Positions 1 through 10,373 of a stretch of DNA of 64,000 nt are shown in pieces; the stretch's first letter is position 1; the number at the start of each line of letters is the position of its first letter. Below the pieces are notes generated by a model. It was not told the origin of the DNA. It made no database searches and worked only from the letters and a program-made list of their open reading frames with translations. The stretch is from Martelella alba. GTDB lineage: Bacteria; Pseudomonadota; Gammaproteobacteria; Enterobacterales; Enterobacteriaceae. Position numbers and translations under genes: made by a program. The stretch is taken from the NCBI RefSeq assembly GCF_005217455.1, contig NZ_SZPQ01000025.1, positions 23,662-87,661 on the forward strand, read 5' to 3'.

Positions 1-84
1 ATCGGGTTGCCGCTGGGGCTGCCCGGCATTCCGCCGGTATGGGTGGGGCAAACAGCCGAAAATCTGCGGGAGGCGGCGCTATGA
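1..84 (+). CDS. nuoG: NADH dehydrogenase I subunit G, C-terminal end (partial)
   Basis: Only the last 27 codons are inside the window. Frame 1 is open from the first base and stops at TGA 82-84, which overlaps the nuoH start as ATGA. In Enterobacterales the gene directly before nuoH is nuoG, the large molybdopterin-fold iron-sulfur subunit of the peripheral arm of complex I. The assignment rests on position, frame and the translationally coupled overlap. The visible tail (ending NLREAAL) is too short for domain evidence. Confidence 0.75.
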   Translation: MGLPLGLPGIPPVWVGQTAENLREAAL

Positions 85-1058
85 GTTGGCTAACATCGGA
101 TGTGATCGACGCCATCCTGACCGTAATCAAGGCCATCGTGATTTTGCTGGTGGTGGTATCTTGCGGGGCGTTCATGAGTTTCATCGAACGCCGGCTGCTG
201 GGCTTGTTCCAAAACCGTTACGGGCCGAACCGGGTGGGGTGGGGCGGCTCGCTGCAACTGGTGGCGGACATGCTGAAAATGTTCTTCAAGGAGGACTGGA
301 TACCGCCGTTCGCCGATCGCATGATCTTCACCTTGGCGCCGGTTATCGCCTTCACCGCGCTGCTGCTGTCGTTCGCCGTGGTGCCGGTCAGCGCCAGTTG
401 GGTCGTCGCCGATTTGAATATCGGCGTGCTGTTCTTCCTGATGATGGCCGGCCTGGGCGTCTACGCGGTACTGTTCGCCGGCTGGTCCAGCAATAACAAG
501 TATTCTCTGCTCGGCGCCATGCGCGCCTCGGCGCAAACCCTCAGCTATGAAGTCTTTCTCGGACTGTCGCTCATGGGGGTGGTGGCCAGGGCCGGTTCGT
601 TCAAACTGGGGGATATCGTCGCCTCCCAGGCCCATCTGTGGAACATCATTCCGCAGTTCTTCGGCTTCGCCACGTTTGTGCTGGCGGGCATCGCGGTCTG
701 TCACCGGCATCCGTTCGATCAGCCGGAGGCTGAGCAAGAATTGGCCGATGGCTATCATATCGAATATTCCGGCATGAAATTCGGCTTGTTTTTCGTTGGC
801 GAATATATCGGTATCGTGACGGTTTCCGCCCTGATCGTAACGCTGTTTTTTGGCGGCTGGCAGGGGCCGTTCCTGCCCTCGTTCGTCTGGTTCGCCATCA
901 AGACCGCCTTCTTCATGATGATGTTTATCCTGATTCGCGCGGCGTTGCCCCGACCGCGTTATGATCAGGTGATGGCTTTCGGCTGGAAAATCTGCCTGCC
1001 GTTGACGCTGTTAAACCTGCTGGCGACAGCGGCGGTCGTCTTGTACAACGCTCAATAA
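81..1058 (+). CDS. nuoH: NADH-quinone oxidoreductase subunit H
   Basis: This is the membrane subunit of complex I that links the peripheral arm to the proton-pumping arm and forms much of the quinone-binding cavity. The product is 325 residues, the length of the E. coli protein. It carries the family segments [14 protein letters not shown] near the N-terminus and [17 protein letters not shown] in the middle, with about eight hydrophobic segments. The start is the ATG at 81, not the longer open frame from 39: it matches the conserved MSW N-terminus, has a GGAGG site just upstream, and overlaps the nuoG stop. Confidence 0.98.
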   Translation: MSWLTSDVIDAILTVIKAIVILLVVVSCGAFMSFIERRLLGLFQNRYGPNRVGWGGSLQLVADMLKMFFKEDWIPPFADRMIFTLAPVIAFTALLLSFAVVPVSASWVVADLNIGVLFFLMMAGLGVYAVLFAGWSSNNKYSLLGAMRASAQTLSYEVFLGLSLMGVVARAGSFKLGDIVASQAHLWNIIPQFFGFATFVLAGIAVCHRHPFDQPEAEQELADGYHIEYSGMKFGLFFVGEYIGIVTVSALIVTLFFGGWQGPFLPSFVWFAIKTAFFMMMFILIRAALPRPRYDQVMAFGWKICLPLTLLNLLATAAVVLYNAQ

Positions 1059-1072
1059 GGGGTGAGAAAACC

Positions 1073-1615
1073 ATGACATTAAAAGAGTTGGTTGTGGGTT
1101 GCGGCACCCAGCTACGCAGTATTTGGTTGATCGGTATGCAGGCGTTCAGCAAGCGCGAAACCCAGATGTATCCCGATGTACCGGTCAATCCGCCGCCCCG
1201 TTTTCGCGGCCGTATCGTCCTGACCCGGGATCCGGACGGCCAGGAGCGCTGCGTGGCCTGCAATTTGTGCGCCGTTGCCTGTCCGGTATCCTGTATTTCC
1301 CTGCAAAAAGCTGAAACCGTGGACGGGCGCTGGTATCCGGAATTCTTTCGCATCAATTTTTCCCGCTGCATCTTCTGCGGCTTGTGCGAGGAAGCCTGTC
1401 CCACCACGGCTATTCAACTGACGCCGGATTTCGAAATGGGCGAGTATCGGCGGCAGGACCTGGTCTACGAGAAAGAAAATCTGCTGATCTCCGGACCGGG
1501 CAAATACCCGGAATACAATTTCTACCGGATGGCCGGTATGGCGATCGCCGGCAAAGACAAGGGCGAGGCGGAAAACGAAGCCAAGCCTATCGATGTCAAG
1601 GCGTTGCTGCCCTAA
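1073..1615 (+). CDS. nuoI: NADH-quinone oxidoreductase subunit I
   Basis: NuoI is the ferredoxin-like subunit that passes electrons from the peripheral arm of complex I towards the quinone site. The product is 180 residues, exactly the usual enterobacterial length. It has two complete 4Fe-4S motifs, [12 protein letters not shown] at residues 60-71 and [12 protein letters not shown] at 99-110. It starts 14 bases after nuoH with an AAGGGG ribosome-binding site and ends just before nuoJ, as in the standard nuo operon. Nothing is unusual. Confidence 0.98.
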   Translation: MTLKELVVGCGTQLRSIWLIGMQAFSKRETQMYPDVPVNPPPRFRGRIVLTRDPDGQERCVACNLCAVACPVSCISLQKAETVDGRWYPEFFRINFSRCIFCGLCEEACPTTAIQLTPDFEMGEYRRQDLVYEKENLLISGPGKYPEYNFYRMAGMAIAGKDKGEAENEAKPIDVKALLP

Positions 1616-1625
1616 GGAGTTAAGC

Positions 1626-2186
1626 ATGGAAGTCGCTTTTTATATAGCCGGGCTGGTGGCGATACTGGCCACATTGCGGGTGATAACCCATACGCACCCG
1701 GTTCGCGCACTGCTCTACCTGATTGTCTCGCTATTGGCCATTGCCTGCGTGTTCTTCACGCTCGGCGCCTATTTTGCCGGCGCGCTGGAAATTATCGTCT
1801 ATGCCGGCGCCATCATGGTGCTGTTCGTGTTTGTGGTCATGATGCTCAACCTGGGGGCGTCCACGGTCCGGCAGGAACGCGACTGGCTGACGCCGTCGAC
1901 CTGGATAGGGCCGGGGATTTTGTCGCTATTGTTGCTCTGGGCCCTGATCCGCGCCATTTCCGGGTTGTCCGGGCATGAGATCAACGGCGAAATGATCAGT
2001 GCCAAAGCCGTGGGCACCACCTTGTTCGGGCCCTACGTGCTGGCGGTGGAACTGGCTTCCATGCTGTTGCTGGCCGGTCTGGTGGTGGCGTTTCATTTGG
2101 GACGCGAAGACCGGGAAGGGGACGCTCAATCCCGCGGGCCGAAGATCGGCGATGCGGTAAAAAGAAAATCGGAGGAGCAAGCATGA
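1626..2186 (+). CDS. nuoJ: NADH-quinone oxidoreductase subunit J
   Basis: NuoJ is a small hydrophobic subunit of the membrane arm of complex I. The product has 186 residues with about five transmembrane segments and the conserved glycine-rich helix around [18 protein letters not shown]. The chosen start is ATG 1626 (MEVAFYIAG), preceded by a TAAGGAGT ribosome-binding site. The longer frame from 1593 would run back into nuoI. Its stop overlaps the nuoK start by four bases, implying translational coupling. The C-terminus is charged and variable in the family. Confidence 0.97.
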   Translation: MEVAFYIAGLVAILATLRVITHTHPVRALLYLIVSLLAIACVFFTLGAYFAGALEIIVYAGAIMVLFVFVVMMLNLGASTVRQERDWLTPSTWIGPGILSLLLLWALIRAISGLSGHEINGEMISAKAVGTTLFGPYVLAVELASMLLLAGLVVAFHLGREDREGDAQSRGPKIGDAVKRKSEEQA

Positions 2187-2485
2187 TCCCGTTAACCCAC
2201 GGACTCATTCTGGCCGCCATTCTGTTTGTTCTCGGCCTGACGGGCATGTTGATCCGCCGCAATCTGCTGTTCATGCTGCTGGGTTTGGAAGTCATGATTA
2301 ACGCCGCCGCCCTGGCCTTTGTGGTGGCGGGCAGTTACTGGGGGCAGGCTGACGGGCAGGTGATGTATATTCTCGCCATCAGTCTCGGCGCGGCCGAGGC
2401 CAGTATTGGTTTGGCGTTGTTGCTGCAACTGCATCGCCGCCGCCAGAACCTGAATATCGATAAAGTCAGCGAGATGCACGGATGA
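2183..2485 (+). CDS. nuoK: NADH-quinone oxidoreductase subunit K
   Basis: NuoK is a three-helix membrane subunit of complex I with buried acidic residues thought to take part in proton transfer. The product is 100 residues, the family length, and contains the typical segment [15 protein letters not shown], including a membrane-embedded glutamate. The gene is joined to its neighbours by ATGA overlaps at both ends (nuoJ upstream, nuoL downstream), so the three genes are almost certainly co-translated. Confidence 0.98.
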   Translation: MIPLTHGLILAAILFVLGLTGMLIRRNLLFMLLGLEVMINAAALAFVVAGSYWGQADGQVMYILAISLGAAEASIGLALLLQLHRRRQNLNIDKVSEMHG

Positions 2486-4323
2486 ACCTACTTTACTTAA
2501 CCATTCTGTTTCCCTTGCTGGGATACCTGTTGCTGGCGTTTTCCCGCGGCCGCTGGTCGGAAAATGCGTCGGCCGTCGTCGGGGTCGGGTCGGTGGGGCT
2601 GGCCGCGCTCACCGCCTGTTGGGTGGCGCTGGATTTTCTCGGCCATCGGGCCGGCGACAGCGCGGTATTCACCCAGCCGCTCTGGACCTGGATGCAGGTG
2701 GATCACTTTAAGATCGCCGTCACGCTAAGCCTGGATGGCCTGTCCCTGACCATGCTGTCGGTGGTTACCGGCGTCGGGTTTTTCATCCATCTGTTCGCCG
2801 CCTGGTATATGCGCGGCGAAGAGGGCTACTCGCGCTTTTTCGCTTACACCAATTTATTTATCGCCAGCATGGTATTGCTGGTCCTGGCGGACAACCTGTT
2901 GCTGATGTATCTGGGCTGGGAAGGCGTGGGGCTGTGCAGTTATCTGCTGATCGGTTTCTTCTACACCGAGTCGAAAAACGGCGCCGCGGCGATGAAAGCC
3001 TTTATCGTCACCCGTGTCGGCGACGTGTTGCTGGCTTTCGCGCTGTTTATCCTGTTCACCCAGTTGGGCACCCTCAATTTCCGCGAGATGGCCGAGCTGG
3101 CGCCGCAGCATATAGCGGGTTCCCCGGCCATTTTCTGGGCGACGCTGATGCTGCTGGGCGGCGCCGTGGGTAAATCGGCGCAACTGCCGTTACAAACCTG
3201 GCTGGCGGACGCGATGGCCGGCCCGACGCCGGTGTCGGCGCTTATCCATGCCGCCACCATGGTCACCGCCGGGGTCTATTTGATCGCCCGCACCCACGGC
3301 TTGTTCCTGATGGCGCCGGAAGTCTTGCATCTGGTGGGCATTGTCGGCGCCATCACCTTGGTGCTGGCGGGGTTCGCCGCGCTGGTGCAGACCGATATCA
3401 AACGCGTGCTGGCGTATTCGACCATGAGCCAGATAGGCTACATGTTTCTGGCGCTGGGCGTGCAGGCGTGGGATGCGGCCATTTTCCACCTGATGACCCA
3501 TGCGTTTTTCAAAGCACTGCTTTTCCTGTCCTCCGGCTCGGTGATCCTGGCCTGCCACCACGAACAGAACATCTTCAAAATGGGCGGCCTGCGCAAATCC
3601 CTTCCGCTGGTCTATGCCTGCTTCCTGGTGGGCGGCGCGGCGTTGTCGGCCCTGCCGCTGGTGACCGCCGGGTTTTTCAGTAAGGACGAGATTCTGTGGG
3701 GCGCGCTGGCCAACGGCAATATCAACCTTGAACTGGCGGGCGTGGTCGGGGCGTTCCTCACCTCGATTTATACCTTCCGTATGATTTTTATTGTTTTCCA
3801 TGGCAAAGAACAGATCAAGGCCCATCCCGGCAAAGGCGTCAGCCACCACTTGCCGCTGGTGGTGCTGCTGGTGTTGTCCACCTTTGTCGGCGGCATGATT
3901 ACCCCGCCGCTGGCCGGGGTTTTGCCGGCGCCGCATGGGGGCGAAGAAGGCAAGCTGACCCTGGAGGTCGTCTCCGGCATCGTGGTGGTGATAGGCATTC
4001 TTATCGCCGCGGCGCTGTATCTTGGCGAGCGCCGGATGGTGAAATCCATCGCCGCCAGCGTGCCGGGACGGTTACTGACCCTCTGGTGGTATCACGCCTG
4101 GGGATTTGACTGGCTCTATGACAAGCTGTTTGTGCGCACTTTTCTGGCGGTGGCCAGGCTGCTGCGTCGCGATCCCCTCAACGGGCTGATGAATATTCCA
4201 GCGATAATGGCCCGTTGGGGTGGCCGTGCCCTGGTGTTGAGCGAAAACGGACAGGTGCGCTGGTACGCGGCTTCCATGAGTCTGGGCGCGGTCATTGTGG
4301 TGGCGCTGTTGATTCTGATTTGA
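2482..4323 (+). CDS. nuoL: NADH-quinone oxidoreductase subunit L
   Basis: NuoL is the distal antiporter-like proton-pumping subunit of complex I, with a long lateral helix near the C-terminus. The product is 613 residues, the E. coli length. The core helices carry the expected motifs, including [36 protein letters not shown] and [19 protein letters not shown]. The start overlaps nuoK (ATGA). A 127-base gap separates it from nuoM, as in E. coli where a longer spacer is also present at this point of the operon. Confidence 0.98.
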   Translation: MNLLYLTILFPLLGYLLLAFSRGRWSENASAVVGVGSVGLAALTACWVALDFLGHRAGDSAVFTQPLWTWMQVDHFKIAVTLSLDGLSLTMLSVVTGVGFFIHLFAAWYMRGEEGYSRFFAYTNLFIASMVLLVLADNLLLMYLGWEGVGLCSYLLIGFFYTESKNGAAAMKAFIVTRVGDVLLAFALFILFTQLGTLNFREMAELAPQHIAGSPAIFWATLMLLGGAVGKSAQLPLQTWLADAMAGPTPVSALIHAATMVTAGVYLIARTHGLFLMAPEVLHLVGIVGAITLVLAGFAALVQTDIKRVLAYSTMSQIGYMFLALGVQAWDAAIFHLMTHAFFKALLFLSSGSVILACHHEQNIFKMGGLRKSLPLVYACFLVGGAALSALPLVTAGFFSKDEILWGALANGNINLELAGVVGAFLTSIYTFRMIFIVFHGKEQIKAHPGKGVSHHLPLVVLLVLSTFVGGMITPPLAGVLPAPHGGEEGKLTLEVVSGIVVVIGILIAAALYLGERRMVKSIAASVPGRLLTLWWYHAWGFDWLYDKLFVRTFLAVARLLRRDPLNGLMNIPAIMARWGGRALVLSENGQVRWYAASMSLGAVIVVALLILI

Positions 4324-4450
4324 CGGCGGCCCACCGGCGGTCTGCGGGAACGACATTGCGAATGCACTGGGCGGGGGAGCGGAATGGTTAGCCGGTCCGC
4401 CGTCCAACAGCGAAATTTCAGGTTTTTATTATTAAGGGACGCATAACGCC

Positions 4451-5986
4451 ATGCTATTACCTTGGCTGATACTTTTCCCCTTTATCGGCGGTCTGCTTTG
4501 TTGGCAAAGCGAGCGATTCGGCACCCGGGTGCCGCGCTGGATTGCCGTGATCGCCATGGGGCTCACACTGGCGCTTTCCCTGCAACTGTGGCTGCAGGGA
4601 AAGTACACACTGGTCTCGGCACAGGGGCTGCCGCAATGGCAATCTGAATTTCTGCTGCCATGGGTGCCGCGCTTCGGTATCGCTTTCCATCTGGCGCTGG
4701 ACGGACTATCGCTGCTGATGGTGGTGCTGACCAGTCTGCTGGGGGTGTTGGCCATACTCTGCTCCTGGCGGGAAATCCAACGTTATCAGGGATTCTTTCA
4801 TCTCAACCTGCTGTGGATACTGGGCGGGGTTATCGGGGTGTTTCTGGCTATCGACATGTTCCTGTTCTTCTTCTTCTGGGAAATGATGTTGGTGCCGATG
4901 TATTTTCTGATAGCGCTATGGGGACATCGCGCCTCCGACGGGAAAACCCGTATCGCCGCCGCCACCAAATTCTTTATCTATACTCAGGCCAGCGGGCTGC
5001 TGATGCTGGTTGCCATTTTGGGCTTGGTGTTCGTGCATTACCATGCCACCGGTATTTGGTCCTTCAATTATGAAGACTTGCTGCACACGCCCATGTCCCG
5101 GACGGTTGAATTTTTGCTGATGCTGGGATTCTTTGTGGCCTTTGCGGTGAAAATGCCGGTGGTGCCTTTGCACGGCTGGCTGCCCGATGCCCACAGCCAG
5201 GCGCCCACCGCCGGTTCCGTCGACTTGGCGGGGATATTGCTCAAAACCGCGGCTTACGGCCTGCTGCGTTTCAGTTTGCCGCTATTCCCCCATGCCTCCC
5301 ACGCATTTGCGCCGGTGGCCATGTGGCTTGGGGTGATAGGCATTTTCTACGGCGCCTGGATGGCTTTCGCCCAAACCGATATTAAACGCCTGATTGCCTA
5401 TACCAGCGTGTCGCACATGGGGTTTGTGATGGTGGCCATTTATAGCGGCAGCCAACTGGCCTACCAGGGCGCGGTGGTGCAAATGATTGCCCACGGCCTG
5501 TCCGCCGCCGGGATGTTCATTATCTGCGGACAACTTTACGAACGCCTGCATACCCGCGATATGCGCCAGATGGGCGGCTTATGGGGGCGTCTGAAGCTGC
5601 TGCCGGCGCTGACCCTGTTCTTCGCCGTGGCGACGCTTGGTATGCCGGGTACCGGCAACTTCGTCGGCGAGTTCATGATTCTGTTCGGCAGTTTCCCGGT
5701 GGTCCCGACCATTACGGTGATCTCCGCCTTCGGCTTGGTGTTTGCCTCGGTGTACTCGCTTATCATGATGCAGCGCGCTTACTACGGACCGGCCAAATCC
5801 AGCGAGGCCCTGCCCGGCATGTCCGCGCGCGAGGTGGCAATCATCATGCTGCTGGTGGTGCTGCTGGTGCTGCTGGGATGTTTCCCGCAGGCGGTGCTGC
5901 AGACATCGCAGGCGGCGATGAACAACATACAGCATTGGTTTGCGCTGAATGATACAGGTTCAACAATTTTAACAACAAGGCCGTAA
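4451..5986 (+). CDS. nuoM: NADH-quinone oxidoreductase subunit M
   Basis: NuoM is an antiporter-like proton-translocating subunit of the complex I membrane arm. The product is 511 residues, close to the 509 of E. coli, with about fourteen transmembrane segments. Family motifs are visible, including FFFWEMMLVPMYFLI with the conserved membrane glutamate, LHGWLPDAHSQAPTAGS and AQTDIKRLIAYTSVSHMGF. The start lies after TTAAGGGA at the end of the nuoL-nuoM spacer. nuoN follows six bases after the stop. Confidence 0.98.
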   Translation: MLLPWLILFPFIGGLLCWQSERFGTRVPRWIAVIAMGLTLALSLQLWLQGKYTLVSAQGLPQWQSEFLLPWVPRFGIAFHLALDGLSLLMVVLTSLLGVLAILCSWREIQRYQGFFHLNLLWILGGVIGVFLAIDMFLFFFFWEMMLVPMYFLIALWGHRASDGKTRIAAATKFFIYTQASGLLMLVAILGLVFVHYHATGIWSFNYEDLLHTPMSRTVEFLLMLGFFVAFAVKMPVVPLHGWLPDAHSQAPTAGSVDLAGILLKTAAYGLLRFSLPLFPHASHAFAPVAMWLGVIGIFYGAWMAFAQTDIKRLIAYTSVSHMGFVMVAIYSGSQLAYQGAVVQMIAHGLSAAGMFIICGQLYERLHTRDMRQMGGLWGRLKLLPALTLFFAVATLGMPGTGNFVGEFMILFGSFPVVPTITVISAFGLVFASVYSLIMMQRAYYGPAKSSEALPGMSAREVAIIMLLVVLLVLLGCFPQAVLQTSQAAMNNIQHWFALNDTGSTILTTRP

Positions 5987-5992
5987 TTCGCC

Positions 5993-7450
5993 ATGACAAT
6001 AACTCCTCAACAACTGATCGCACTGTTGCCGCTGTTGATCGTCGGATTGACGGTGGTGGTTGTGATGCTGTGCATTGCCTGGCGGCGCGACCACTTCATT
6101 AATGCCACCCTGACGGTCATCGGCCTCAACCTGGCATTGCTGTCGCTGTTTTTCGTCGGCCATGTGGCGCCCCTGGAGGTCACTCCGCTTATCCGGGTCG
6201 ACGGGTACTCGATGTTCTACACCGCGCTGGTGCTGGCCGCCAGCCTGGCCACCAGCACCTTCGCCTATCCCTGGCTGGCCGGTTATCCCGATAACCGCGA
6301 CGAATTCTATCTGCTGGTGCTGATCGCCGCCATGGGGGGTATCCTGCTGTCGGGGGCCGATCATCTGGGGTCGATGTTTCTGGGCATTGAGCTTATCTCG
6401 CTGCCGCTGTTCGGCCTTATCGGCTACGCCTATCGGCAAAAACGGCCCTTTGAAGCCAGTATCAAATACATGCTGCTGTCCGCCGCGGCATCGTCGTTCC
6501 TGTTGTTTGGCATGGCGCTGGTGTATGCCGATTCAGGCAGCCTGTCGTTTGTCTCCCTGGGGCAGAAACTGGATGACGCCATGCTGCACGATCCGTTACT
6601 GCTGGCGGGACTGGGCATGATGATTGTCGGTTTCGGTTTCAAGTTGTCGCTGGTGCCTTTCCATTTATGGACGCCGGATGTCTACCAGGGCGCTCCGGCG
6701 CCGGTATCGACCTTCCTGGCCACCGCCAGCAAAGTGGCGATATTCGCGGTGTTGATGCGGCTGTTCCTTTACGCCCCGGTGGCAAGCAGCGATACGTTGC
6801 GCCTGGTGCTCGGGATTATCGCGTTCTGCTCCATTCTGTTCGGCAACCTGATGGCCCTTAGCCAAAGCAATATCAAACGGTTGCTGGGCTACTCGTCCAT
6901 CGCTCACCTGGGCTATATGCTGGTGGGGCTCATTGCCGTGCAGGCGCACCTGTTGTCCATGGAAGCCATAGGCGTTTATCTGGCCGGCTATCTATTTAGC
7001 AGCCTGGGCGCGTTCGGCGTGGTCAGCCTGATGTCCAGTCCCTACACCGGACCGGACGCCGATTCGCTGTTTTCCTATCGCGGACTGTTCTGGCATAAAC
7101 CTATCCTGTCGGCGGTCATGACCGTGATGATGCTGTCGCTGGCCGGTATTCCCATGACGCTCGGATTCATCGGCAAATTTTATGTATTAGCGGCCGGTGT
7201 CAGCGCCCACCTCTGGTGGCTGACGGGGACCGTGGTGGTGGGGAGCGCCATCGGCCTGTATTATTATTTGCGGGTGATGGTCAGCCTGTATCTGAGTCCG
7301 CCGGAAAAATTACGGCGCGATACCCCCAGCAACTGGGCGTTGACCGCCGGCGGCGTGGTGGTGTTGATTTCCTCGCTGCTGGTGTTGCTGTTGGGGATTT
7401 TCCCACAGCCCCTGATTACGCTGGTGCGCCTGGCCCAGCCGTTTATGTGA
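5993..7450 (+). CDS. nuoN: NADH-quinone oxidoreductase subunit N
   Basis: NuoN is the third antiporter-like subunit of complex I and the last gene of the nuo operon. The product is 485 residues, identical in length to E. coli NuoN. It has the expected [18 protein letters not shown] and [19 protein letters not shown] motifs. A strong 14-bp inverted repeat lies directly after the stop and probably marks the 3' end of the nuo transcript. What follows is an iron-uptake operon, so nuoN is the boundary between a core and an accessory block. Confidence 0.98.
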   Translation: MTITPQQLIALLPLLIVGLTVVVVMLCIAWRRDHFINATLTVIGLNLALLSLFFVGHVAPLEVTPLIRVDGYSMFYTALVLAASLATSTFAYPWLAGYPDNRDEFYLLVLIAAMGGILLSGADHLGSMFLGIELISLPLFGLIGYAYRQKRPFEASIKYMLLSAAASSFLLFGMALVYADSGSLSFVSLGQKLDDAMLHDPLLLAGLGMMIVGFGFKLSLVPFHLWTPDVYQGAPAPVSTFLATASKVAIFAVLMRLFLYAPVASSDTLRLVLGIIAFCSILFGNLMALSQSNIKRLLGYSSIAHLGYMLVGLIAVQAHLLSMEAIGVYLAGYLFSSLGAFGVVSLMSSPYTGPDADSLFSYRGLFWHKPILSAVMTVMMLSLAGIPMTLGFIGKFYVLAAGVSAHLWWLTGTVVVGSAIGLYYYLRVMVSLYLSPPEKLRRDTPSNWALTAGGVVVLISSLLVLLLGIFPQPLITLVRLAQPFM

Positions 7451-7457
7451 TTGGCCC

Positions 7458-7497
7458 TTCGCCCGGTGTCCTGCGGCAAGGCTGGACACCGGGCGAA
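7458..7497 (+). terminator. Stem-loop after nuoN, probable transcript 3' end
   Basis: A perfect 14-bp inverted repeat (arms 7458-7471 and 7484-7497, TTCGCCCGGTGTCC and its complement) encloses a 12-base loop, eight bases after the nuoN stop. There is no U-tract after it, so it may protect the mRNA 3' end or act with Rho rather than be a classical intrinsic terminator. Confidence 0.6.
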
Positions 7498-7686
7498 TGT
7501 GTTGCCGGCCTTGCCTGTTTCCCGTGTTCCATCGCCCTTTTCCGCGCGTGTTTTTTTCCCGATCCTGGTGCCAATCCGCCTGAATGCCTTAACCGGCGTT
7601 CATCTTTGAAGCATTCCGCTTACTGCCGGGCGCAAGGCTAACGGCGGGTGAAAGACGACAAATACTTATCGTTAAAAAAAACATTA

Positions 7687-7740
7687 TTGACGCTTGTCAT
7701 TGTTTGATGATGATATTTAGTGATAATGCTAATAAATCTC
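7687..7740 (+). promoter_or_regulatory. Promoter region with Fur box for the iron-uptake operon
   Basis: The 19 bases at 7722-7740 (GATAATGCTAATAAATCTC) match the Fur consensus at 15 of 19 positions, just upstream of an FTR1 iron permease gene. A TTGACG hexamer at 7687-7692 is a possible -35 element, with ATGATA or GATATT-like -10 candidates at 7710-7717. The box would overlie the transcription start, which fits repression by iron-loaded Fur. The Fur box is well supported; the exact promoter is a guess. Confidence 0.65.
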
Positions 7741-7753
7741 ATTGACTTTTGGT

Positions 7754-9697
7754 ATGCGTTTCATGTCTGTTTCTTTGAGGAAGTCTCTGCTGGGCGGCCT
7801 GATTTGGCTGCTCGGCATCGCCTGCGCCTGGTCGGCCGACGACTATCAATCCTGGGTCAAAGACATCCAGGGGCGTCTGGACACCACCGCCCAGCTTTAT
7901 CAGCAACAGCAAAAGGACGCTGCCCGTCGCGAAGTGCAAATGGCCTATTTCGAGGTGTTCGAAAACCTGGAAGGGCCGATCCGCATGAATATTTCGGCCC
8001 AGAAAAGCTACCAGATGGAAAGCCAGTTCGGCGAAATTCGCCAGATGATCAGCGAGGGCAAGCCCCTGGCCGATGTGCAGGGGCAGATCAATAATCTGAA
8101 AAGCGAGTTGACTGACGTGCTGCCGGCCCTGACCGGCGGCCGGCAAATGGCCGATACCGAGCAGAATGCGGTGTACGGCAACGGGAAGATCGCCCTCTAC
8201 TGGCAGCAAACCTACAAAGTCATTGACGACCAATTAGCCAAAGCCTTGTCGCAATACCAGCAGGGACACTATGACGATGCCAGTCAAAGCGTTCAGCAGG
8301 CTTATTTCCAGGGATTTAAAAATTCCGAAATGGAAATGTCGGTGCGCAATAACCGGTCCTCCCAGCAGGCCGCGGCCATCAGCCAGCAATTTTCCGCCCT
8401 GGTCAACCTGGCGAAACAGCCGGGCCAACTGACCGCCGTGGCGTATGCGGATACCAGTTTGCTGCAAGATCTCGAAGATGTGTTGCCGGGGCTTCCCACC
8501 ACCCGACCTGACCAACCGGTAACGGCCGCCGCAGCGCCCGCGACGGCGAATGCCGATACCACCCCGGACGCGGACTGGCGGCAGGTGGGCGCCGAGATTG
8601 ATCACGCCGTCGCCGCGGCCATCGCCCAATACCAGGCCGGCCACGCCAAAGAGGGAATGGAGGCCATCCAGGACGCCTACTTTGATCATTTCGAAGGCAG
8701 CGGCATGGAAAACAAGATCGGCTCGCGGGATACGGCGTTTAAAACCAGTCTGGAAGGGTATTTCACCCGGCTGGTCAGTCTGATGAAGGCCGGCCAGCCG
8801 GTGGACAAACTTCAGGAGCAAGCCAACGCCCTCAGCCGGGACTTGTCCAAAGCGGCGGGTATGCTGGGGTCGGGCGGACAGAGCCGCTGGAGCCTGTTTA
8901 TCTATAGCTTGCTGATAATCGTGCGCGAAGGCCTGGAAGCGCTGCTCATTGTGGCGGCCATCATTGCCTACTTGGTGAAAAACAACCATCAAGACAAGTT
9001 GCCGATGATCCGGCAATCGGTGTGGGTGGCCCTGGCGGCCAGTGTCGTCACCGCCGCGCTATTCCAATGGCTGTTTGAAAACTCCGGCGCCAACCGTGAA
9101 TTGCTCGAGGGCGGCACCATGATGGTGGCGGTGGTCACCTTATTCTGCATGAGCTACTGGCTGCTCTCCAAGGTGGAGGCCCGCCACTGGAAGGCCTATC
9201 TGGAAGGCAAGCTGTCGTTGTCGTTGACCAGCGGTTCGCTGGCCGGCCTGTGGTTTACCAGCTTCCTGGCGGTTTATCGCGAAGGCGCGGAAACCGTGTT
9301 GTTTTACTACGCCCTGCTCGGCGATGCCGGCGGCGTCGCCGGTCACTTCGCCGTGCTGGCCGGATTCCTGGTCGGCTGCGTGGCGCTGCTGCTGATGTAT
9401 CTGCTGATGCGTTACACCGTGGTGAGGTTACCGCTAAAGCCGTTCTTTATGTTTACCGGTTGCTTTATGTACCTGATGGCCTTCGTGTTTGCCGGCCAGG
9501 GGGTCTTGGAATTAATCGAAGGGAAACTCTTCGAACCGACACTGCTTAAGTCAGTGCCGGAAATCAGCCTGTTGGGGATTTATCCCTATCTTGAAACGTT
9601 AACGCCGCAACTGGTCTTGCTGGTGGCCGCGCTGGTCGCCCTCTGGGTGATGCGCCGGCGCGCCCAGCGAAGCTTACCCAGACAAGAAGCGATGTAG
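7754..9697 (+). CDS. fetM: FTR1-family iron permease with periplasmic N-terminal domain (FetM-like)
   Basis: This is an inner-membrane iron permease of the FTR1 family with a large N-terminal extracytoplasmic region. A signal-like segment at residues 10-30 is followed by about 350 hydrophilic residues containing repeated helical units, then seven or so membrane helices. Both FTR1 iron-binding motifs are present: VREGLEAL near residue 390 and YREGAET near 507. The gene heads an operon that also encodes P19, a DUF2318 protein, an ABC module, a thioredoxin-like protein and a cytochrome, the layout of Campylobacter Cj1658-Cj1665 and of the fetMP region in some E. coli. No good ribosome-binding site separates ATG 7754 from ATG 7763; TTG 7742 is also open. 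Confidence 0.93.
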   Translation: MRFMSVSLRKSLLGGLIWLLGIACAWSADDYQSWVKDIQGRLDTTAQLYQQQQKDAARREVQMAYFEVFENLEGPIRMNISAQKSYQMESQFGEIRQMISEGKPLADVQGQINNLKSELTDVLPALTGGRQMADTEQNAVYGNGKIALYWQQTYKVIDDQLAKALSQYQQGHYDDASQSVQQAYFQGFKNSEMEMSVRNNRSSQQAAAISQQFSALVNLAKQPGQLTAVAYADTSLLQDLEDVLPGLPTTRPDQPVTAAAAPATANADTTPDADWRQVGAEIDHAVAAAIAQYQAGHAKEGMEAIQDAYFDHFEGSGMENKIGSRDTAFKTSLEGYFTRLVSLMKAGQPVDKLQEQANALSRDLSKAAGMLGSGGQSRWSLFIYSLLIIVREGLEALLIVAAIIAYLVKNNHQDKLPMIRQSVWVALAASVVTAALFQWLFENSGANRELLEGGTMMVAVVTLFCMSYWLLSKVEARHWKAYLEGKLSLSLTSGSLAGLWFTSFLAVYREGAETVLFYYALLGDAGGVAGHFAVLAGFLVGCVALLLMYLLMRYTVVRLPLKPFFMFTGCFMYLMAFVFAGQGVLELIEGKLFEPTLLKSVPEISLLGIYPYLETLTPQLVLLVAALVALWVMRRRAQRSLPRQEAM

Positions 9698-9742
9698 AGC
9701 ATTTTAATAATAAGCAAGTTTTGTTGACTGAGGATTTCGTTG

Positions 9743-10270
9743 ATGATGAAGATGAATAAAAGCGTGATAGCCGCGGCGCTCGTTGCCGGTTTCGTGAGCA
9801 TGCCCGCCGTGTTTGCCGCCGAACACCCGGCTGGCGAGGCCATCACCATGAACGGCATGCAAATCGCCGCGGTATACCTGCAACCCATCGAGATGGAACC
9901 GCGCGGCATGGGCTTGCCCGCCTCGCAGGCGGATGTTCATCTGGAAACCGATATTCACGCGGTGCAGGGCAATACCAATGGTTTTGGCGCCGGCGAATGG
10001 ATCCCTTACCTGACCATCAGCTACACCTTGGAAAATACCGATACCGGGGCCAAACAGGACGGGACCTTCATGCCCATGGTCGCCAACGACGGTCCGCATT
10101 ACGGCCAGAACGTCAAAATGATGGGCGTCGGCAACTATAAAGTGACGTTTCACATCGATCCGCCGCCCAAGGCCGGCATGTACCGCCATACCGATGCCGA
10201 AACCGGCGTCGGTCCGTGGTGGAAGCCGTTCGATGTCAGTTACAACTTTAAATATGTCGGCTTGAAATAA
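9743..10270 (+). CDS. fetP: P19-family periplasmic metal-binding protein (FetP-like)
   Basis: The product is a secreted protein of about 175 residues with a clear signal peptide ending near VFAAEHPAG. It matches the P19/FetP family: the mature part has the conserved Met/Glu/His positions around YLQPIEMEPRGM, HLETDIHA and the C-terminal MYRHTDAETGVGPWWKPF segment. P19 proteins are periplasmic dimers that bind copper and iron and feed the partner FTR1 permease. The start is ATG 9743, seven bases after GAGGAT; several in-frame ATGs follow closely. The gene lies 45 bases after fetM. Confidence 0.93.
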   Translation: MMKMNKSVIAAALVAGFVSMPAVFAAEHPAGEAITMNGMQIAAVYLQPIEMEPRGMGLPASQADVHLETDIHAVQGNTNGFGAGEWIPYLTISYTLENTDTGAKQDGTFMPMVANDGPHYGQNVKMMGVGNYKVTFHIDPPPKAGMYRHTDAETGVGPWWKPFDVSYNFKYVGLK

Positions 10271-10373
10271 CCGTTGCCGCCGCGATTGTCGGGCGATCGC
10301 GGCTCTCTCGGACTGTCGCAATGGCACGGCGGGCTGTCGCAGCAACACGATTTAACCGTTCCTGGTAAGCGTC